A DNA stretch of 10,363 nt. Source: JBBRMQ01 sp038230775. GTDB taxonomy: Bacteria; Acidobacteriota; Thermoanaerobaculia; Gp7-AA8. The stretch covers positions 1 to 10,363 of the forward strand of contig JBBRMQ010000152.1 of NCBI GenBank assembly GCA_038230775.1, in the 5' to 3' direction. Shown here in pieces: positions 7,632 through 10,363 of the stretch. A program made the translations under genes and the position numbers. The notes under the pieces are model-generated. The model worked only from the letters and a program-made list of their open reading frames with translations. It did not search any database and had not been told where the DNA came from. How positions within the stretch are numbered: position 1 is the stretch's first letter; each line of letters begins with the position of its first letter.

Positions 7632-9362
7632 TTATTTCAGCGTGCTCAACATGCGGTTCTTCTCAGCCAGCAGTTCAGACACACGTTCGTCGTTCCCTGC
7701 TTTCTGTGCGTCGGAGAGCTCGCGCTGGATATCTCGGGTGCGACGTTCGAGATAACTCTTCTGCATCGGGATGAGAATCTGGTCCAGACGGCTGAGGGAA
7801 CCGTCATCAAGATCCTCTGTGAGTGTGACTTCCGACAGTAGAGTCAGCTCAGCCTCACCCTTAAGATGGGTCGCGATCTGCGAATAATCAATAGGTTGGC
7901 CGGCGGAAAGCTCTGTTTTCACGATAGAAAAGAGCATTTTGCATGATGGGTCGATGAAGAAATCTGCGTCGATCTTACTCAGCCTATCGTTCGGGATCCG
8001 ACCTTGAACCACTGCGGTCAGGACAAATTTCTCGCCGCCGGGGATCGCCCGCACGACTTCTCGCAGCTGAGGCTGCGACGTCGCCCGCCCGCGGACTCGG
8101 GACCATACGGTGTCGAACTCGAGCCGGAACGCGTCCGCGATGCGCTGCGCGGCGTCGTTGCGAACGACCGGGTCTGAGACCGCACTCAGCAGCGGCACGA
8201 AGCCCTCGATCTTCTCCGATTTTTCCCGGCCGGACATCGCGGCCACGTCGCCGGCCCACTCCCGGAGGGCGAACTCGAAGATGTCGGTGGCGTTGCCGAG
8301 GACTTCGAGGAAGCGGTCGGTGCCCTGGTTCTGGATGAGCGAGTCGGGATCCTTTTCGCCCTGGAGATCGAGCGCGGAGACCGTCAGACCTGCCGCCAGG
8401 AGCAGGGGAGCGGCGCGCAGCGTAGCGTTGCGGCCGGCATCGTCGCCGTCATACGCGATCACGACCCGCGTGGTGAAGCGGCGCAGAAGCGAAGCCTGTC
8501 CGCTGGTGAGCGAGGTTCCCATCGACGCCACGACGCCCACAACGCCGGCGTGATCGATCGCGATGGCGTCGAAGTAGCCCTCGACGAGGATCGCGCGGTC
8601 GATGCGGCGCATCGCATCCTTCGATCGATGGAGGTTGTAGAGCAGGCGCGACTTGTTGAAGAGCTCCGACTCCGGCGAGTTGAGATATTTCGGATCGCTG
8701 CCGTCCAGCGACCGCCCGCCGAAACCCGCGAGCGCGCCGGTCTCGGTGTGAATCGGAATGATGAGACGGTTGCGGAAGCGGTCGTAGTAGCCGCTGCCGC
8801 TCTTGCGCGGCATGACCAGCCCCGCCTGCTCGAGCTTCTTCTCGCCGTGCTTCCGGCCTAACCGCGTGAGGATGTAGTCCCACGACTCCGGCGCGAACCC
8901 GAAGCCGTATTTCTTGATGACATCGTCGGAGACTTTGCGGTCGGTCAGGTATTTCTGCGCCGCGTTGTCGCCCCATCCGAGCGCCTGGTGAAACGCCTCC
9001 GACGCGTCGTCCATGACCTCGAGCAGATCGTCCTTGTCGTTGTCGCGCGTACCTTTCTTCCGCTTCGGCAGCTCGATGCCGACGCGCGACGCGACATGCT
9101 CGACCGCCTCCGGGAACGTGAAGCGCTCGGTCAGGCTGAGAAACTTGAAGACGTCGCCACCGACCCCGCAGCCAAAGCAATAGAACAGCCCCTTGTTGCG
9201 ATCGACATGAAACGACGGACTCTTCTCGCGATGAAACGGGCACAGGCCTTTGTAGCTCTTGCCCGCGAGTTTGAGAGGCGTCACCTGCGACACGAAGTCG
9301 ACGATGTCGGCTGCCGATCGCACCTGCGCGATCACGCTGTCGCTGAGATCTACGAATGCCAT
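7632..9362 (-). CDS. dnaG: DNA primase
   Basis: This encodes the replicative primase, 576 residues, which lays down RNA primers at the replication fork in contact with the DnaB helicase. The N-terminal CHC2 zinc-binding domain shows Cys41, His44, Cys62 and Cys65 (CPFHREKSPSF and YCFGCG). The catalytic core contains the basic motif DRFRNRLIIPI (194-204). The TOPRIM fold follows, with its acidic residues: Glu261 in VEGYFDA, and Asp305 and Asp307 in YDGDDAG. The last 150 or so residues are the less conserved helicase-interaction domain, ending in a charged helical segment. Length and motif spacing match the family. No Shine-Dalgarno is visible; the ATG lies right after a palindromic heptamer array. 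It sits between mutS2 and rpoD on the same strand, and 76 nt separate it from the chosen rpoD start. Confidence 0.98.
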   Translation of the reverse strand: MAFVDLSDSVIAQVRSAADIVDFVSQVTPLKLAGKSYKGLCPFHREKSPSFHVDRNKGLFYCFGCGVGGDVFKFLSLTERFTFPEAVEHVASRVGIELPKRKKGTRDNDKDDLLEVMDDASEAFHQALGWGDNAAQKYLTDRKVSDDVIKKYGFGFAPESWDYILTRLGRKHGEKKLEQAGLVMPRKSGSGYYDRFRNRLIIPIHTETGALAGFGGRSLDGSDPKYLNSPESELFNKSRLLYNLHRSKDAMRRIDRAILVEGYFDAIAIDHAGVVGVVASMGTSLTSGQASLLRRFTTRVVIAYDGDDAGRNATLRAAPLLLAAGLTVSALDLQGEKDPDSLIQNQGTDRFLEVLGNATDIFEFALREWAGDVAAMSGREKSEKIEGFVPLLSAVSDPVVRNDAAQRIADAFRLEFDTVWSRVRGRATSQPQLREVVRAIPGGEKFVLTAVVQGRIPNDRLSKIDADFFIDPSCKMLFSIVKTELSAGQPIDYSQIATHLKGEAELTLLSEVTLTEDLDDGSLSRLDQILIPMQKSYLERRTRDIQRELSDAQKAGNDERVSELLAEKNRMLSTLK

Positions 9363-9371
9363 GACGAATCA

Positions 9372-9457
9372 GGACTGAGGACTGGGGACTGAGGACTGAG
9401 TCCCGCACGGCCGGGCAGTGGCTCAGTCCTCAGTCTTCAGTATTCAGCCCTCAGTCC
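9372..9457. repeat. Palindromic heptamer array between mutS2 and dnaG
   Basis: Four consecutive 7-bp units of consensus GGACTGA (9372-9399) are followed by a 23-nt spacer and then five units of the reverse complement TCAGTCC (9423-9457). Units vary by one or two bases. The two arms can fold into a long imperfect hairpin, and the spacer contains a small inner stem (CCCG 9402-9405 with CGGG). The array fills almost the entire mutS2-dnaG gap. The rightmost unit overlaps mutS2: its terminal TGA is the mutS2 stop codon on the minus strand. With 7-bp units and no unique spacers it is not a CRISPR. Confidence 0.9.
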
Positions 9458-10363
9458 TCTAAGACTGCGACGGTAGCACCATCGCCGCCCTCATTTTCGG
9501 CGCCGGGTCGCCACGACTTCACGGCCGGATGCTTTCGAAGATGTTCGCGCAACGCTTTTCGCAGCGCCCCGGTGCCGAACCCGTGGATGATTCGAACCGC
9601 CTGCTTGCCTTCGAACAGCGCGCGATCGAGGAACTTGTCCGACTCGTCCAGCGCCTCATCGACGCGGTGGCCGATGAGATTGAGCTCGGCCCCGACCTCC
9701 GGCGAGTCGCTAGTCGCGGGTCGCAGGTCGGAAAGGCGTTTCTTTGCTGACCCGCCACCCGGGACCTGCGACCCGCTCTTCGGCACAAGGTCCTTCACAT
9801 CGACCGTCATTCGCTTGCCGTTCACGTTGAACACCGCCTTCTTCCGGTCGATGGACACAACTTCGCCAGTGACCTTGAAGCTGCGGTGCTCCGCTCGATC
9901 GCCAACGTGCAGTTCGCGCTCGTCCGCCGGCAGGAACTCCATCGCCTTGTCGACCGACTTCGTGAGCGACGCGACGACTTCGCGCGCGTTGACGTTCGCC
10001 TTCGACGTCTCGCGAATCTGCTTGATCTCGTTGGCAACCTGGCGCGCGACATCTGCCCTCAGCCTCTCCAGCTCCTCGCGAAACGATGAGCCGACGCGGG
10101 ACCGCTCTTTTTCCAACGCGTCGTACTTTTCGGCGACGACCGCGCGCTCATCCTCCAGCGCTTTGCGCACTTCCGTCGCCTCGTCGCGCTGCGCGAGCAC
10201 GTCCGACATCGCTTTCTGCAGCTCGGAGAGGAGCTGATCGGTCGCGCCGTAGCGGTCGCCGAGGCGTTCGCGGGCGCTGGCCGTGATCGACGAGGGGAGG
10301 CCGATCATCTCTGCGACCTCGATCGCGCGGCTGCGGCCGGGGATGCCGACGATCATCCGGTAC
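9451..10363 (-). CDS. mutS2: Endonuclease MutS2, C-terminal part (gene runs off the window)
   Basis: This is the 3' part of mutS2; the frame stays open to the window edge, so the 5' end is missing. MutS2 is a MutS-family ATPase that suppresses homologous recombination and, in Bacillus, splits collided ribosomes. The visible 303 residues start with YRMIVGIPGRSRAIEVAEMIGLP, the block that closes the MutS2 ATPase domain. A long charged coiled coil follows (to about residue 120), then a small beta-rich segment (FKVTGEVVSI to MTVDVKDLVP), a linker of about 25 residues encoded by a heptamer repeat, and the Smr domain (ELNLIGHRVDEAL to the C-terminus). The Smr HGxGTG motif is intact (HGFGTGALRKAL), but the usual LDLR motif reads LNLI. 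The stop codon is supplied by another heptamer array. It lies upstream of dnaG on the same strand. Confidence 0.95.
   Translation of the reverse strand, partial: YRMIVGIPGRSRAIEVAEMIGLPSSITASARERLGDRYGATDQLLSELQKAMSDVLAQRDEATEVRKALEDERAVVAEKYDALEKERSRVGSSFREELERLRADVARQVANEIKQIRETSKANVNAREVVASLTKSVDKAMEFLPADERELHVGDRAEHRSFKVTGEVVSIDRKKAVFNVNGKRMTVDVKDLVPKSGSQVPGGGSAKKRLSDLRPATSDSPEVGAELNLIGHRVDEALDESDKFLDRALFEGKQAVRIIHGFGTGALRKALREHLRKHPAVKSWRPGAENEGGDGATVAVLED
9702..9776. repeat. Palindromic heptamer array translated inside mutS2
   Basis: Four 7-bp units of the type GCGGGTC (9702-9729: GCGAGTC, GCTAGTC, GCGGGTC, GCAGGTC) are followed by a 19-nt loop and four units of the complementary type GACCCGC (9749-9776: GACCCGC, CACCCGG, GACCTGC, GACCCGC). 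The inner pairs match best, so a strong hairpin can form. The element lies in the mutS2 reading frame without disrupting it and encodes the Ser/Gly/Pro-rich linker between the beta-rich segment and the Smr domain. Confidence 0.85.

Noticed and set aside
9372..9457. CRISPR array
   Set aside because: Units are 7 bp, directly adjacent and inverted in the second half; there are no spacers of uniform length and no cas genes.

Overview
The window is a GC-rich (clearly above 60% by eye) chromosomal segment of a Gram-negative-type bacterium. A secreted cupredoxin, a lipoprotein signal, a PknB-type receptor kinase, mutS2-dnaG-rpoD gene order and arrays of 7-bp repeats together suggest Acidobacteriota or a related deep-branching soil phylum. 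This placement is inference: no rRNA or other decisive marker is present.

Layout. Bases 1-413 hold no confident gene. They contain a Rho-independent terminator reading leftward (11-37) and one doubtful small leftward ORF ending just upstream of it. From 414 to 4376 three genes read rightward: a secreted plastocyanin-like protein, a large membrane receptor (Cache-like sensor, HAMP, degenerate class III cyclase domain, Ser/Thr kinase), and an NTF2/SnoaL-like lipoprotein. From 10363 down to 4380 everything reads leftward: the 3' part of mutS2, then dnaG (primase), rpoD (housekeeping sigma factor), and two tandem secreted paralogs of unknown function that overlap by ATGA. The two blocks converge at about 4377-4379.

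How the genes work together. The mutS2-dnaG-rpoD block is a form of the conserved macromolecular-synthesis cluster, linking recombination control/ribosome rescue, replication priming and transcription initiation. The paralog pair starts only 30 nt after rpoD with no visible terminator, so it may share the transcript. On the other side, the cupredoxin stop codon lies about 50 nt from the kinase start, so a periplasmic copper/redox protein and a transmembrane kinase are probably co-expressed. A signalling link between them is a hypothesis.

The most unusual structures are two palindromic arrays of heptamers only about 250 bp apart. One (9372-9457) fills the mutS2-dnaG gap and supplies the mutS2 stop codon. 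The other (9702-9776) lies inside mutS2, translated in frame as the linker before the Smr domain. Other points worth attention are the loss of catalytic residues in the kinase's cyclase domain and the substituted LDLR motif in the MutS2 Smr domain. I found no CRISPR array, insertion sequence, tRNA or rRNA.
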